Made by a program: the position numbers and the translations under genes. From assembly GCA_013399305.1 (NCBI GenBank), contig VXAI01000021.1, positions 5,274,031 through 5,338,030 of the forward strand: a stretch of DNA of 64,000 bases, written 5' to 3'. Under the pieces are notes generated by a model. That model did no database searches. It was not told the DNA's origin and saw only the letters and a program-made list of their open reading frames with translations. This stretch comes from Rostratula benghalensis. Lineage: Eukaryota; Chordata; Aves; Charadriiformes; Rostratulidae. This document shows, one piece after another, positions 62,771 to 64,000 of this stretch (the first letter of the stretch is position 1; each line of letters starts with the position of its first letter).

Positions 62771-64000
62771 TATTGTAGGGCATTATTCAAATATTGCAGT
62801 AGTGGGAATTATACAATAATTTAATATAGCGATTTCAAGATTGGGTGTTCAGAAGAATTTAGGCATATTTTTCCATTTTAATTTTTAATAGGGACAGTAA
62901 AAGCAATGCATACAACTTGTAAGATCCAGCTACAGCACCTGGCAGAAGAATCCAGATGTTCCCCTCTTCCAACAGCATCATTAAACATGAGGCTGATGTA
63001 AAATATTTATAATGAAGGTGAATCATAGCCCACAGAGGAGGAATCTAGGGCTGTATCTTCTACTAGCATCAAGCACAAAAATGCAAATATGCTCAGCAAA
63101 TACTGCATTAACTTTCAAATCACATGTTCTGTGTCTCACAAAGAAAGACACAATTTTGTCCTGGTGTAGGTAACAGATGGTAGCAAGAGACCACCAGTTG
63201 GAAAAAAGTATAAAGAACAGACTTTGAAGGAAACCCACCCAACAACCCAGGAACTACAGGAACCAGAACTACAAGCAACCTCCTGGGCCAGGGAATCACC
63301 TTCCCCCTTTCATAGTAAAGGCCATCATAGAGTCTTGTGCTCAAATTTACCACTTCCAATTTACCATCACTTTCATCATTTGTGCCAGTCACTCACACTA
63401 AGGCTGTTCAAAGGATTAAAAATCCTTATTTGCAGGCCATTTTTTTTCATGCTTAACCATGCATACGCATTCATACCTGTGCCAGGACTGACCTCTAACT
63501 TAAATTGCTCTTACCAACCTCCAGCTTTTGTCCTCAGTATTTGGTAAAAAATACTATCTCCTTCAAGCTTTTGTTCTGCAGAGCTAAACAAGACAAGGTG
63601 CATGGTCTCCTCTTTAAGGTTAAGCTCTCTCTTAATTTCTTCCAAACCCAATTAATCCTTAAACATGGGAAGACACAACTGTATTGTTGCTCCATGGCTA
63701 ACAAGATCATTCAATACTTTTTAAATTTCTACGGTGAAGACTTCATCTTAGACATCCTAGAGCCATTTCAGCCATTTCCACTGACATATCATGTTGACAG
63801 TTCTTAACCATTGACATCTGTCTCTTATTCCCAGCCAATGAGCTTACAGCAGAAATCTTATTAATCATGCCAGGTTGGTAGCAGAGCAAGGCAGAGAATT
63901 TAGAGGTGCTGACTGTCTCCCGAGTACTGCATTTGGCTCACTTCCTAAACCATTCAACAAGCTGAATTGCCATCACCTTCACGTACACTATCCAAGTCTT
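62771..64000. other. Non-coding interval to window end
   Basis: AT-rich sequence with overlapping short frames (107 and 100 codons plus, 90 codons minus, 63.0-63.8 kb) and no recognisable domain. No feature supported. Confidence 0.5.

Overview
This is a 64 kb stretch of vertebrate nuclear DNA, almost certainly from a bird. The diagnostic evidence is the interspersed repeats. Four sizeable fragments of CR1, the LINE retrotransposon that dominates avian genomes, are readable by their ORF2 protein (endonuclease, reverse transcriptase and C-terminal segments) and by the characteristic CR1 3' tail. Older MIR-like SINEs and old palindromic repeats of the kind seen across archosaurs and turtles are also present. 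Base composition is AT-rich and CpG-poor, open frames are short and scattered on both strands, and there are no operons, ribosome-binding sites or other bacterial signatures.

Layout. 1-650: internally deleted antisense CR1. 0.65-9.9 kb: unassigned DNA with small old-repeat fragments. 10.4-14.3 kb: unique, AT-rich DNA that looks like conserved non-coding sequence, with a perfect E-box palindrome and a SOX-type palindrome. 18.2-19.0 kb: antisense CR1 reverse-transcriptase fragment. 21-25 kb: homopolymer G run, MIR SINE, another possible conserved block. 29 kb: MIR. 32.8-33.2 kb: long purine-rich strand. 36.8-37.2 kb: AT-rich block with five GATA sites arranged as two perfect palindromes plus one. 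38.4 kb: the best candidate protein-coding exon. 38.8 kb: exact 44-bp tandem duplication. 42.0 kb: MIR. 43.3 kb: 86-codon open LINE-like relic. 44.2-45.6 kb: old antisense CR1. 49.0 kb: an unsupported 186-codon ORF. 49.6-50.1 kb: possible conserved block. 53.4-54.0 kb: sense-strand CR1 3' end containing the longest ORF of the window. 56.2 kb: a second, weaker candidate exon whose phase fits the first. 61.7-62.1 kb: possible conserved block. 62.7 kb: MIR.

I see no complete host gene, no CpG-island promoter, no tRNA or rRNA gene, no CRISPR and no convincing novel multi-gene system. The most economical reading is a long intron or gene-poor interval of a bird chromosome, possibly carrying one or two small exons of an unidentified plus-strand gene and several tissue-specific enhancers. 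All statements about conservation are impressions from composition and motif content, because no alignment could be run.
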